NCBI GenBank assembly: GCA_900753245.1
Contig: CAADYJ010000013.1
Location: forward strand, 1 to 63,592
Reading direction: 5' to 3'
DNA: 63,592 nucleotides
Source: Clostridia bacterium
Lineage (GTDB): Bacteria > Bacillota > Clostridia > TANB77 > CAG-508
Part shown: positions 34,603 through 43,108 of the stretch, one piece after another
Layout: every line of letters starts with the position of its first letter
Position numbering within the stretch: position 1 is the first letter of the stretch
Program-made: the position numbers and the translations under genes
Notes under the pieces: model-generated
The model's database searches: none
Told to the model about the DNA's origin: nothing
Seen by the model: only the letters and a program-made list of their open reading frames with translations

Positions 34603-34654
34603 ACATTTATTATATAATTTTTATAAAAGATTGTCAATAACAAAGGAGAGAATT

Positions 34655-35248
34655 ATGTACGCATATATAAAAGGAAGTTTAGAAGTAAAAACAAGAGGTT
34701 ATATTGTAATAGATGTAAATGGAATAGGTTATAAAATATTTATGTCAGAAACAGCAATAGCAGAGCTAGGAGAAATAGGACAAGTAGTAAAAGTACATAC
34801 ATATTTAAAAGTTAAAGAAGATGAAATGAGCTTATACGGATTTAATACAAATGAAGAACTTCGCATGTTTGAACTATTGTTATCTGTAAGTGGAATAGGT
34901 GCAAAATCAGCAATAAATATATTATCTAATATTACTCCATCAAGTTTTGCATTAGCTGTAATTACAAATGATGTTGCTAAAATAAAGGCACTTCCAGGAA
35001 TTGGTCCAAAAGGAGCGCAAAGAATAATATTAGAACTAAAAGATAAATTAAATAAAGAGCAAGATATAGAAGAAGTAGAAAAGAAAGCAGAAAAAGTAAT
35101 AGATACACAAAAATATAATGAAGCAATTTCAGCACTTCAAGTATTAGGATACAGTAAAAAAGAAATAGAAAAAGCACTTCAAGGAATAAATGAAGAATTA
35201 ACAGTAGAGGAAATAATAAAATTAGGATTAAAAAATTTAGCAAGATAA
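34655..35248 (+). CDS. ruvA: Holliday junction branch-migration protein RuvA
   Basis: RuvA binds four-way junctions as a tetramer and loads the RuvB motor. The 197-aa protein has the N-terminal OB fold (YIKGSLEVKTRGYIVIDVNG), two helix-hairpin-helix motifs (LLSVSGIGAKSAINIL, ALPGIGPKGAQRIILELKDK) and the C-terminal RuvB-binding domain (EAISALQVLGYSKKEIEKAL). The ATG at 34655 follows AAAGGAGAG; an in-frame start at 34586 would run through the antitoxin region without a ribosome site. ruvB, its usual partner, is not adjacent; rarA follows instead. Confidence 0.95.
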   Translation: MYAYIKGSLEVKTRGYIVIDVNGIGYKIFMSETAIAELGEIGQVVKVHTYLKVKEDEMSLYGFNTNEELRMFELLLSVSGIGAKSAINILSNITPSSFALAVITNDVAKIKALPGIGPKGAQRIILELKDKLNKEQDIEEVEKKAEKVIDTQKYNEAISALQVLGYSKKEIEKALQGINEELTVEEIIKLGLKNLAR

Positions 35249-35335
35249 ATTTTTTAAGACAAAATTGAAAATAGAAAAATAGTTTTATAAATTTTTAAGT
35301 TTGTTTTTGAAATTTAGAATTGAAAGGAAGAAAAA

Positions 35336-36580
35336 ATGACAGATTTTAGTAAGCCATTGGCGTACAGAATGAGACCTAAAAATTTAGAAGAATATGTTGG
35401 TCAAAAACATATTTTAGGTCAAGATAAAATTTTATATCGTACAATAAAAGCAGATAGATTATCTAGTATTATTTTATGGGGGCCTCCAGGGTGTGGAAAG
35501 ACATCATTAGCAAGGGTAATAAGCGAAACTACAAAATATAAATTTACAAGAATAAATGCTGTAACAGCAGGAGTAGGAGATATTAAAAATGCAATTACAG
35601 AAGCTAGTAATTTACTTTTAAATCCTACAGGAAAATGTATATTGTTTATAGATGAAATTCATCGCTTTAATAAATTACAACAAGATGCACTTTTACCATA
35701 TGTAGAAAATGGAACAGTAATTTTAATTGGAGCAACTACAGAAAATCCTTATTTTGAGGTAAACAAAGCTTTAATATCTCGTTCTATGGTCGTAAAATTA
35801 GAACCTTTAACAATAGAAAATATATATACAGTATTAAAAAGAGCATTAATAGAACCAGAAGGGCTAGGAAGTTATAAAATAAAAATAGAAGATGAAACAT
35901 TAAGGAAAATTGCTGAGGTTGCAAATGGAGATGTACGTACAGCTTTAAATGGTTTAGAAGTAGCAGTCCTTACTACGAAAGTAAATGGAGAGGGTGTTAT
36001 TGAAATTACACCTGAAATAGCGGCAGATAGTGTACAAAACAGAAAAGCAATTTTTGATAAAAATGGAGATAGCCATTATGACAATATCAGTGCATTTATA
36101 AAATCAATGAGAGGTTCAGATCCAGATGCTGCGGTATTTTATTTAGCAAGAGCTATAAATGGTGGTGAAGACCCTATGTTTTTAGCAAGAAGAATTGTTA
36201 TATGTGCATCTGAAGATGTAGGACTCGCAAATCCAAATGCGCTAGTGGTTGCAAATTCTGCAATGCAAGCAGTTCATATGGTAGGAATGCCAGAAGCAAG
36301 AATAATTTTATCTGAAGCGGCTTTATATGTTGCATTATCACCGAAATCAAATTGTTCCTACAATGCAATAAATAAGGCATTAGAAGATGTAAAAAATAAA
36401 GATACAGGTGATGTTCCTATGCATATAAGAAATGCACCTGCGGAGGGAATGGAACAATTGGGTTATCATGAAGGTTATAAATACCCACATGATTACCCAG
36501 GTCATGTAGTAGAACAACAATACTTGCCAGATAAAATGTTAGGAACAAAATATTATATAAAAGATGACACAATTGAATAA
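35336..36580 (+). CDS. rarA: RarA/MgsA replication-associated recombination ATPase
   Basis: RarA (414 aa) is an AAA+ ATPase related to clamp loaders and RuvB that acts at stalled forks. The Walker A motif is GPPGCGKTSLARV (about 49-61), Walker B is FIDEIHRFNKLQQDALL, and sensor 1 is IGATTENPYFEVNKAL. The C-terminal tetramerisation domain contains AINGGEDPMFLARR and the ends HDYPGHVV and QQYLPD. Its position next to ruvA suggests a recombination unit, though an 87-base gap separates them. A GAAAGGAAG ribosome site precedes the ATG. Confidence 0.96.
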   Translation: MTDFSKPLAYRMRPKNLEEYVGQKHILGQDKILYRTIKADRLSSIILWGPPGCGKTSLARVISETTKYKFTRINAVTAGVGDIKNAITEASNLLLNPTGKCILFIDEIHRFNKLQQDALLPYVENGTVILIGATTENPYFEVNKALISRSMVVKLEPLTIENIYTVLKRALIEPEGLGSYKIKIEDETLRKIAEVANGDVRTALNGLEVAVLTTKVNGEGVIEITPEIAADSVQNRKAIFDKNGDSHYDNISAFIKSMRGSDPDAAVFYLARAINGGEDPMFLARRIVICASEDVGLANPNALVVANSAMQAVHMVGMPEARIILSEAALYVALSPKSNCSYNAINKALEDVKNKDTGDVPMHIRNAPAEGMEQLGYHEGYKYPHDYPGHVVEQQYLPDKMLGTKYYIKDDTIE

Positions 36581-36642
36581 AATATGTATTAAACTATAGA
36601 TTAGTAAAAATATTCTTTAAAGATTATTCTAAATAGAAAATA

Positions 36643-36686
36643 AAAAGAATTTCTAACAAGACTTAATGCTAGAAATTCTTTTTTTA
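36643..36686. terminator. Bidirectional terminator between rarA and the SPFH gene
   Basis: The stem AAAAAGAATTTCTA/TAGAAATTCTTTTT is a perfect 14-bp repeat with a 14-base loop between convergent genes. Confidence 0.9.
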
Positions 36687-36704
36687 TTACATATTTAATT
36701 TTTA

Positions 36705-37634
36705 TTATTCCTTATCTTTTTTTGAAGATTTTTTATCATCTTTTACAACTTCTTTAATAGCTCCTAAACTACCTAAAGCTGTTGTAGCATCAAATGGAAT
36801 AAATACTTTATTTGCTTCCCCATTTGCGACTTCTTTTAATGCTTCTAATGATTTTAATTGTACTAATTTATCATCAGGATTTGCCTTCATCATTGCATCA
36901 TATACCATATGTATTTCTTCAGCTTTTGCTTCAGCAACTTTCTTAATAGCTTCGGCTTCACCGGCTGCTCTTCTTATTTTAGATTCTTTATCAGCTTCAG
37001 CTTCTAATATAGCAGCTTCTTTTTTACCTTCTGCAAGAGTTATAGCAGATTGTCTTTCACCTTCTGCTTGTAAAATTAAAGCTCTTTTATTTCTTTCTGC
37101 ATTCATTTGTTTTTCCATTGCATCTCTAATATCTGCAGGTGGAGTAATATCTTTAATTTCAACTCTGTCTATTTTACAACCCCATTGATCTGTTGCTTCA
37201 TCTAAGATTACTCTTAATTTATCATTAATAGCATCTCTAGAACTAAATGTTTCATCTAAATCCATTTTACCAACGATATCACGAATAGTTGTAATAGCTA
37301 AGTATTCAATACCTTTCTTTAAACTTTGAATTTCATATACTGCTTTGGCAGGGTCTGTAATTTTGTAGAATACAACTGTGTCAATTGTAATTGTAACATT
37401 ATCTTTTGTGATAACTCCTTGAGGTGGAATGTCCATAGTTTGTTGTTTTAAACTTACAACACTACGTACATGATCGAAAAATGGTATTATAATTGTTAAA
37501 CCAGCATCAGCTATTTTGTGAAATTTACCAAGTCTTTCAATAATATACACCTCAGATTGTCTTACTATTTTAATAGTTTTAAATGCAATAATAAATATAA
37601 TGACAAGAATAATAATTAAAAATCCTATTCCCAT
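36705..37634 (-). CDS. SPFH/Band 7 (stomatin/prohibitin-like) membrane protein
   Basis: The 309-aa protein has an N-terminal membrane anchor (GIGFLIIILVIIFIIAF) and then a Band 7 domain (VRQSEVYIIERLGKFHKIADAG, with a central DIPPQGVITKDNVTI). A long Glu/Ala/Lys coiled coil (AEGERQSAITLAEGKKEAAI) precedes a short C-terminal tail. QmcA/HflK-like proteins of this type build membrane rafts or cages. The ATG at 37634 is used because AGGAGG lies 7 bases upstream; a longer in-frame start at 37673 covers that site. The NfeD gene lies directly upstream in the same operon, the standard SPFH-NfeD pair. Confidence 0.93.
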   Translation of the reverse strand: MGIGFLIIILVIIFIIAFKTIKIVRQSEVYIIERLGKFHKIADAGLTIIIPFFDHVRSVVSLKQQTMDIPPQGVITKDNVTITIDTVVFYKITDPAKAVYEIQSLKKGIEYLAITTIRDIVGKMDLDETFSSRDAINDKLRVILDEATDQWGCKIDRVEIKDITPPADIRDAMEKQMNAERNKRALILQAEGERQSAITLAEGKKEAAILEAEADKESKIRRAAGEAEAIKKVAEAKAEEIHMVYDAMMKANPDDKLVQLKSLEALKEVANGEANKVFIPFDATTALGSLGAIKEVVKDDKKSSKKDKE

Positions 37635-37704
37635 ATATTTTCCTCCTTTTATTTTGTTTTTATAAAAATACAACTTTTATTTTAGTTGTATAAATATCTA
37701 AAAA

Positions 37705-38154
37705 TTATTTTATAGTAGATTCTTTTTTTATAGGTTCTACTATAGCTTTTACTCCGTCTATTTTTATAATTTTAATTTGAGTTCCTTTTTCTATAACTGA
37801 GTTATCTGTAGTTTTAGCAGACCATGTTTCGCCAGATACTTTTATTTGTCCAATACCATGAGTAGGGTTTATATCTTGAGTAACAATACCTGTTTTGTCA
37901 ATTATTGAAAAAGCATTAGTTTTTAGCTTAATATCTGATTTTGTAATTTTTTTTACAAGAGGCTTTGTAAGAAAAATAAGCAATGTAGAAGAAATTACAA
38001 ATACAGCAGATTGTAAAGCTATATTTCCTGGACATATAAAGCTTACTAACATTGCAATTAATGCACCTATGCCAAACCAAAATACAAAAAATCCTACAGT
38101 AATCATTTCAGCAATAAAGAAGAATCCTGCAATAATTAACCATATATGCCACAT
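37705..38154 (-). CDS. NfeD-family membrane protein
   Basis: This 149-aa protein has three membrane helices in the first ~80 residues (WHIWLIIAGFFFIAEMITVG and following) and a C-terminal OB-fold domain (about 88-145; DINPTHGIGQIKVSGETWSA). This is the short NfeD1b type that pairs with SPFH proteins. It lies 70 bases upstream of the SPFH gene on the same strand. An AGGAGG ribosome site precedes the ATG. Exact function is unknown. Confidence 0.9.
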   Translation of the reverse strand: MWHIWLIIAGFFFIAEMITVGFFVFWFGIGALIAMLVSFICPGNIALQSAVFVISSTLLIFLTKPLVKKITKSDIKLKTNAFSIIDKTGIVTQDINPTHGIGQIKVSGETWSAKTTDNSVIEKGTQIKIIKIDGVKAIVEPIKKESTIK

Positions 38155-38247
38155 AAAAAAACCTCCTAAATTATAATCATATTTAAATTATACTACAAAT
38201 ATTGGAAAAAATAAATAGATTTGATAAAAATACTTAAAAACAAAAGA

Positions 38248-38273
38248 AAAAGGAGCAAATTATGCTCCTTTCT
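38248..38273 (-). terminator. Terminator of the 88-aa gene
   Basis: AAAGGAGCA/TGCTCCTTT with an AATTT loop. It overlaps the last codons and is followed on the minus strand by TTCTTTTGTTTTT. Confidence 0.75.
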
Positions 38274-38526
38274 CCATAATTAAGGAAATTTTCTCTTCCA
38301 ACTCCTTATATTTTCTTGAATACTTAGCAAGATCTTCATAAGCCTCAAGCCTTGTATCCATATCAGGGGAATCAGGAATTCTAGGAGCAGGTCCTAAAAC
38401 ATCCCGCGGAGAAAATTTTTCACCGGTTTTTCGATATGCTTCATAGCACTCAAAAAATCGAGGTGCAATAGGATTTTTGTATTCCTGTGCCTCGTGTGTG
38501 TAACATACTAATGTAGTATCAGTCAT
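38260..38526 (-). CDS. Hypothetical protein, 88 aa
   Basis: I do not recognise this soluble protein. It has a Pro-rich centre (PRDVLGPAPRIPDSP) and an acidic, helical C-terminal part (EDLAKYSRKYKELEEKI). It contains two cysteines. Codon use is slightly less AT-rich than the surrounding genes, including CCG CGG at complement 38404-38409, so recent acquisition is possible. An AGGAGG ribosome site precedes the ATG. It stands alone with its own terminator. Confidence 0.6.
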   Translation of the reverse strand: MTDTTLVCYTHEAQEYKNPIAPRFFECYEAYRKTGEKFSPRDVLGPAPRIPDSPDMDTRLEAYEDLAKYSRKYKELEEKISLIMEKGA

Positions 38527-38727
38527 AAAATAATCCTCCTTAAATGTAAAATATTAATAGATAAATAAATTATAACATAAATTAACATAAAAGTCAAAAA
38601 CAACGGAAAATAACTTTGGTTTTGCATGTTTTTTAGAAAATGTTATTAGAAATTCAAAATATACACTTTAAAAAGTAGTTTAAATATGATAAAATAAATC
38701 GAATGAAAAAAGAAACGAGGAATAAAC

Positions 38728-40050
38728 ATGGAGAAAACAGTAGCATTTTGCACTTTGGGTTGTAAAGTAAATCAATACGAAACAAATGCAATGATAGAAC
38801 AATTTATAAAAAAGAAATATACAATAAAAGAATTTAACGAAGAAGCGGATATATATATAATAAATACATGTACAGTAACGAATATGGCAGATAGAAAATC
38901 AAGGCAAATGCTAAGACGTGCAAAAGAATTAAATCCAAATTCTATAATAGTAGCTTGTGGATGTTATGCGCAAGTGGCAAAAGAAGAATTAGCAAAAATA
39001 CCAGAAATAGACTTAATATATGGTACAAATGAAAAAAACAAAATAGCTGATTTAATTGAAGAAAAAATGACAGAAGAAGTACTAAAAACAAAAAAAGATG
39101 GCAAAGAGAAAGAAACAAAAGTAACAGATGTAATGTACCAAAAAGAATTTTTAGATTTTGGAGTTACAGATTATACAGAAAAAACGAGAGCCGTTATAAA
39201 GGTACAAGATGGATGTGATAGATTTTGTTCATATTGCATAATTCCATATGCAAGAGGACATGTTAGAAGTAGGAAAATTCAAAATGTAGTAGAAGAAATA
39301 AAAAATATTGCTCAAAAAGGAATTAAAGAAGTTGTAATTACAGGAATTCATTTGGCTTCATATGGTAAAGATTTTAAACCACATGCGCAACTTATAGATT
39401 TATTAGAAGAAATAAATAAAATAGATGGAATTGAAAGAATTAGATTAGGTTCTTTGGAACCAACTTTAATTACTGTAGAATTTTTAGATAGATTATCAAA
39501 ATTAGAAAAAATTTGTGATCATTTTCATTTATCACTTCAAAGTGGATGTGATGAAACTTTGAAAAGAATGAATAGAAGATATACAACTAAAGAGTTTGAA
39601 GAAGGAGTAGAACTTATTAGAAAATATTATAAAAATGTTGCGCTTACTACAGATATAATAGTAGGTTTCCCTGGAGAAACAGATGAAGAATTTAATAAAA
39701 CATATGAGTTCTTAAAGAAAATAAACTTTTATCAAATGCATATTTTTAAATATTCTCCAAGAAAAGGAACAAAAGCAGCTGTAATGCCAAATCAAATAGA
39801 CGGAAATATAAAAGAACAAAGAAGTACAAAATTAATAGAATTATCGCATAATAATGAAATTAAATATAATGAAAAAGAAGTTGGAAAAGAATTAGAAGTA
39901 TTATGGGAAGAAAAAGAAGGAGATTACATTAAGGGGCATACAAAAAATTATAAAGTAGTAAAAATACCATATAAAAATATAGAAAATACAATATCAAAAG
40001 CTAAAATAGAAAAAGTAGAAAAATTAGAGTTAATAGGTGTTGAAAGTTAA
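38728..40050 (+). CDS. mtaB: tRNA t6A37 methylthiotransferase MtaB
   Basis: MtaB inserts a methylthio group into N6-threonylcarbamoyladenosine at tRNA position 37. The 440-aa protein has the N-terminal UPF0004 domain with cluster cysteines (CTLGCKVNQYET, INTCTVTN, VACGCYAQ). The radical SAM motif CDRFCSYC and IPYARGHVRSR follow, and a C-terminal TRAM domain. The MtaB-type N-terminus CTLGCKVNQ separates it from MiaB. The ribosome site AAACGAGG precedes the ATG. alaS follows 57 bases downstream and may be in the same transcript. Confidence 0.95.
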   Translation: MEKTVAFCTLGCKVNQYETNAMIEQFIKKKYTIKEFNEEADIYIINTCTVTNMADRKSRQMLRRAKELNPNSIIVACGCYAQVAKEELAKIPEIDLIYGTNEKNKIADLIEEKMTEEVLKTKKDGKEKETKVTDVMYQKEFLDFGVTDYTEKTRAVIKVQDGCDRFCSYCIIPYARGHVRSRKIQNVVEEIKNIAQKGIKEVVITGIHLASYGKDFKPHAQLIDLLEEINKIDGIERIRLGSLEPTLITVEFLDRLSKLEKICDHFHLSLQSGCDETLKRMNRRYTTKEFEEGVELIRKYYKNVALTTDIIVGFPGETDEEFNKTYEFLKKINFYQMHIFKYSPRKGTKAAVMPNQIDGNIKEQRSTKLIELSHNNEIKYNEKEVGKELEVLWEEKEGDYIKGHTKNYKVVKIPYKNIENTISKAKIEKVEKLELIGVES

Positions 40051-40107
40051 GCAAAATTAGTATATAATTAGACACGTTAAGAAGAGAAAATTAGAGGAGA
40101 GATAAGA

Positions 40108-41868
40108 ATGGAAAAAATAGACTTAAAAGATAAATATTTAAAATTTTTTGAAAGTAAAGGACACAAAATAATACCAAGTGCGCCATTAATACCAGAAAAC
40201 GATCCAAGTGTATTATTTAATACAGCAGGAATGCAACCACTTGTACCATATTTAATGGGACAACCACATCCATTAGGAACAAGACTTACAGATGTTCAGA
40301 AATGTGTCAGATTAACAGATTTAGAAGGAATAGGAGATAAGACTCACCATACATTTTTTGAAATGCTCGGAAATTGGAGCTTAGGAGACTATTTCAAAAA
40401 AGAAGCTATTTCATGGAGCTTTGAATTTTTAACTAAAGTATTAAATATTCCAGTAGAAAAATTAGCAGTAACAGTATTTGAAGGAGATGAAACAATTCCA
40501 AGAGATGAAGAATCTGCATCAGTTTGGAAAGAAGTAGGTATTCCAGAAGAAAGAATCAGTTATTTGGACAAAAATAATAACTTTTGGATTGCAGGAGAAG
40601 CGGGACCATGTGGACCAGATACAGAAATATTTTATTGGAGATCAGATGATCCAGTTCCAGTAAAACATGATCCAGAAGATGAAAGATGGGTAGAAATTTG
40701 GAACAATGTATTTATGCAATATGAAAAACATTCAGATGGTACAATTTCTGAACTTCCAAAGAAAAATGTAGATACAGGAATGGGAGTTGAAAGAACAGTT
40801 GCAATATTAGAAGGTGTAGATGATAATTACTTAACATCAATTTGGAAAGATGTAATAGATAGAATTGAAGAAATGTCAAATACAACTTATAAAGAAAATC
40901 CAGAAAGTATAAGAATAATTGCAGATCATATTAGAACAGCAGTATTTATTAGTGCAGACTATTCTGGAATAAAACCTTCAAATACAGATCAAGGTTATAT
41001 TTTAAGAAGATTAATTCGTAGAATGATTAGACATGCTAAAAAAATAGAAATTGACTTAAATAGTGGATTTGAAAGAGAATTAGCAAGTATGATTATTGAT
41101 AAATATAAAGATTATTATAAAGAATTAACAGATAACAAAGAAGTAGTTTTGGATGTATTAACAAACGAACTTAATAAATTCAATAAGACATTAGAAAAAG
41201 GTTTAAGAGAATTCGAAAAAATAGTTTCTCATTTAGATGGAAATATGTTAAATAAAGATTTAGCATTTAAACTATATGATACTTATGGATTCCCACTAGA
41301 ATTAACAGTAGAGCTTGCAAATGAAAAAGGAATAAAAGTTGATGAAGAAGGATTTAATCAAAAATTCAAAGAACATCAAGAAAAATCCAGAGCTGGTTCA
41401 GAACAAAAATTTAAAGGAGGACTAGCAGGTGATAGTGAAATAGAAACAAGATATCATACAGCAACACACCTTTTAAATGCAGCATTAAAACAAGTAATAG
41501 GAAAAAATACACACCAAAGAGGTTCAAATATAACAGATGAAAGAATGAGATTTGACTTTAACTGCGACCATAAATTAACAGACGAAGAAAAACAAAAAGC
41601 AGAAGACTTAGTAAATGAATGGATAAAAGAAGCTTTACCTGTTACAGTAGAAGAAATGAGCAAAGAAGAGGCTGTAAAATCTGGAGCAGAATGTATGTTT
41701 ATAGAAAAATATCCAGATATAGTTACAGTATATACAATAGGAAATGTATCTAAAGAATTATGTGGAGGACCTCACGTAAAAAATACATCAGAATTAGGAC
41801 ATTTCAAAATTAAAAAAGAAGAAGCAAGTTCAGCAGGGGTAAGACGTATAAAAGCAATTTTAGAGTAA
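40108..41868 (+). CDS. alaS: Compact alanyl-tRNA synthetase
   Basis: AlaRS charges tRNA-Ala and clears mischarged Ser or Gly. This protein has only 586 residues instead of about 870-880. The class II catalytic core and tRNA-recognition part (FNTAGMQPLVPYLMG, DNFWIAGEAGPCGPDTE-like stretch) are complete. The linking beta-barrel is largely missing, so the core joins directly at KFKGGLAGDS to the editing domain with its zinc residues His450, His454, Cys552 and His556 (HTATH, CGGPH). It ends cleanly after SSAGVRRIKAILE and lacks the C-terminal oligomerisation domain. No frameshift or remnant follows, so it looks like a naturally short form rather than a broken gene. Confidence 0.92.
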   Translation: MEKIDLKDKYLKFFESKGHKIIPSAPLIPENDPSVLFNTAGMQPLVPYLMGQPHPLGTRLTDVQKCVRLTDLEGIGDKTHHTFFEMLGNWSLGDYFKKEAISWSFEFLTKVLNIPVEKLAVTVFEGDETIPRDEESASVWKEVGIPEERISYLDKNNNFWIAGEAGPCGPDTEIFYWRSDDPVPVKHDPEDERWVEIWNNVFMQYEKHSDGTISELPKKNVDTGMGVERTVAILEGVDDNYLTSIWKDVIDRIEEMSNTTYKENPESIRIIADHIRTAVFISADYSGIKPSNTDQGYILRRLIRRMIRHAKKIEIDLNSGFERELASMIIDKYKDYYKELTDNKEVVLDVLTNELNKFNKTLEKGLREFEKIVSHLDGNMLNKDLAFKLYDTYGFPLELTVELANEKGIKVDEEGFNQKFKEHQEKSRAGSEQKFKGGLAGDSEIETRYHTATHLLNAALKQVIGKNTHQRGSNITDERMRFDFNCDHKLTDEEKQKAEDLVNEWIKEALPVTVEEMSKEEAVKSGAECMFIEKYPDIVTVYTIGNVSKELCGGPHVKNTSELGHFKIKKEEASSAGVRRIKAILE

Positions 41869-41871
41869 ACT

Positions 41872-41900
41872 AATAGGGACGGGGCGATTCAGTTTAGCAA
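41872..41900 (+). repeat. GGGACGGGG-type repeat after alaS
   Basis: ACTAATAGGGACGGGGCGA lies a few bases past the alaS stop codon. It resembles the element at the left window edge (minus strand, ATTAGGGACGGGCCGA) behind ysxC. Confidence 0.6.
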
Positions 41901-41976
41901 ATAATTAAATTGGAAGAATAATTATAAAGCTAAACTAAAAATGACTGTTCATATTGTTTTAGAAGGAGAGAAAGTT

Positions 41977-42324
41977 ATGGAAGATTGTATTTTTTGTAAA
42001 ATAATAAAAGGAGAAATTCCTTCAAAAAAAGTGTATGAAGATGAAGATGTATTAGCATTTCATGATATAAATCCAGCTGCTCCAATTCATATATTAGTAA
42101 TTCCTAAAAAACATATTTCAATGCTTACAGATTTAACAGAAGAAGACGAAGCATTAATAGGAAAAATTTATACTACAATAAATAAAATTGCAAAACAAGA
42201 AGGTTTTGAAAAACAAGGTTATAGAGTGATTGCAAATTGTGGTAAAGATTCAGGACAAGAAGTAATGCATATACATTTTCATATTTTAGGTGGAAAAGTA
42301 TTAGGAGATAAAATTGTTGGTTAA
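41977..42324 (+). CDS. HIT-family nucleotide hydrolase/binding protein (HinT-like)
   Basis: This 115-aa histidine-triad protein starts MEDCIFCKIIKGEIPSKKVY and has the triad motif HIHFHILGG near the C-terminus, whose His residues are the nucleotidyl-transfer site. The Cys pair CIFC and a downstream His may bind zinc. HinT-like enzymes hydrolyse adenosine phosphoramidates. The ATG at 41977 follows AGAAGGAGAG; the longer reading from 41941 has no ribosome site. Confidence 0.93.
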   Translation: MEDCIFCKIIKGEIPSKKVYEDEDVLAFHDINPAAPIHILVIPKKHISMLTDLTEEDEALIGKIYTTINKIAKQEGFEKQGYRVIANCGKDSGQEVMHIHFHILGGKVLGDKIVG

Positions 42325-42409
42325 ATTATCAAAAATTTGCTAAAAATGTAGAAAAAATATCCTCACTATGGTATAATAGAATTAGTTATATACTAAGGAG
42401 GATATTTTT

Positions 42410-43087
42410 ATGTTTGAAAGTAAATATTCAAAATTATTAACAGTATTGTTAATAGGTGGAATAATTATAATAGTCGGAGCTTTAATGTTTTTTGGAGTTC
42501 AATTAGTTAGAAATTATTATATAAATAAAGATGCTGCAGATGCAGTAGAAAGATTTGAAGGAGACGGTAAGAACGAAAATAAAAATACAAATACAGAAAA
42601 AAATGTAGTTACAAATACTGTAGCACCTGTATTAGGTTTAGAAAATATAATTTCAGGAGATGGATCTTCTTCAGATGAAAATAAAAAAATGTATAAAGGA
42701 TTTCCAATGGTTGGTACAATCGAAATACCTGCTATTAATTTAAAATATCCTGTATTAGAAGAAGCAAGTAAATCTGCAATTGAAGTAGCAGTGGCAGTAT
42801 ATTATGGACCAGGATTAAATGAAGTAGGAAATACTACAATAGTAGGTCATAACTACAGAAATGGAACATTTTTTTCTAACAATAAAAAATTGGTAGAAGG
42901 AGATAAAGTATATATTACAGATAATTCTGGAAATAAAATAACATATGTAATTTATAAAACATATACAACAGCACCAGAAGATTCAGACTATTTAGATAGA
43001 GATACTCAAGGAAAAAGAGAGATTTCTTTATTAACTTGTACAGATGATACAAAAAGTAGATTAATTATATGGGCAAGAGAACAATAG
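42410..43087 (+). CDS. Sortase-family transpeptidase 1
   Basis: This 225-aa protein has an N-terminal membrane anchor (LLTVLLIGGIIIIVGALMFF) and a Ser/Asn-rich linker. The sortase beta-barrel follows with catalytic His in VGHNYRNGTFF, Cys in LLTCTDD (TLxTC-like) and Arg in SRLIIW. Sortases attach surface proteins to the cell wall; the single N-terminal anchor and short C-terminus recall class D/E enzymes. No substrate gene with a sorting signal is adjacent. An AAGGAGG site precedes the ATG. A second, closely related sortase follows 21 bases downstream. Confidence 0.9.
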   Translation: MFESKYSKLLTVLLIGGIIIIVGALMFFGVQLVRNYYINKDAADAVERFEGDGKNENKNTNTEKNVVTNTVAPVLGLENIISGDGSSSDENKKMYKGFPMVGTIEIPAINLKYPVLEEASKSAIEVAVAVYYGPGLNEVGNTTIVGHNYRNGTFFSNNKKLVEGDKVYITDNSGNKITYVIYKTYTTAPEDSDYLDRDTQGKREISLLTCTDDTKSRLIIWAREQ

Positions 43088-43108
43088 TATAAAGAAAGGA
43101 AAATATTA

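Noticed and set aside
40108..41971. alaS truncated by a frameshift
   Set aside because: No CGG-AG or other break is present. The editing domain ends at its normal last motif and the next ~100 bases hold no remnant of the C-terminal domain, so the gene is naturally short.
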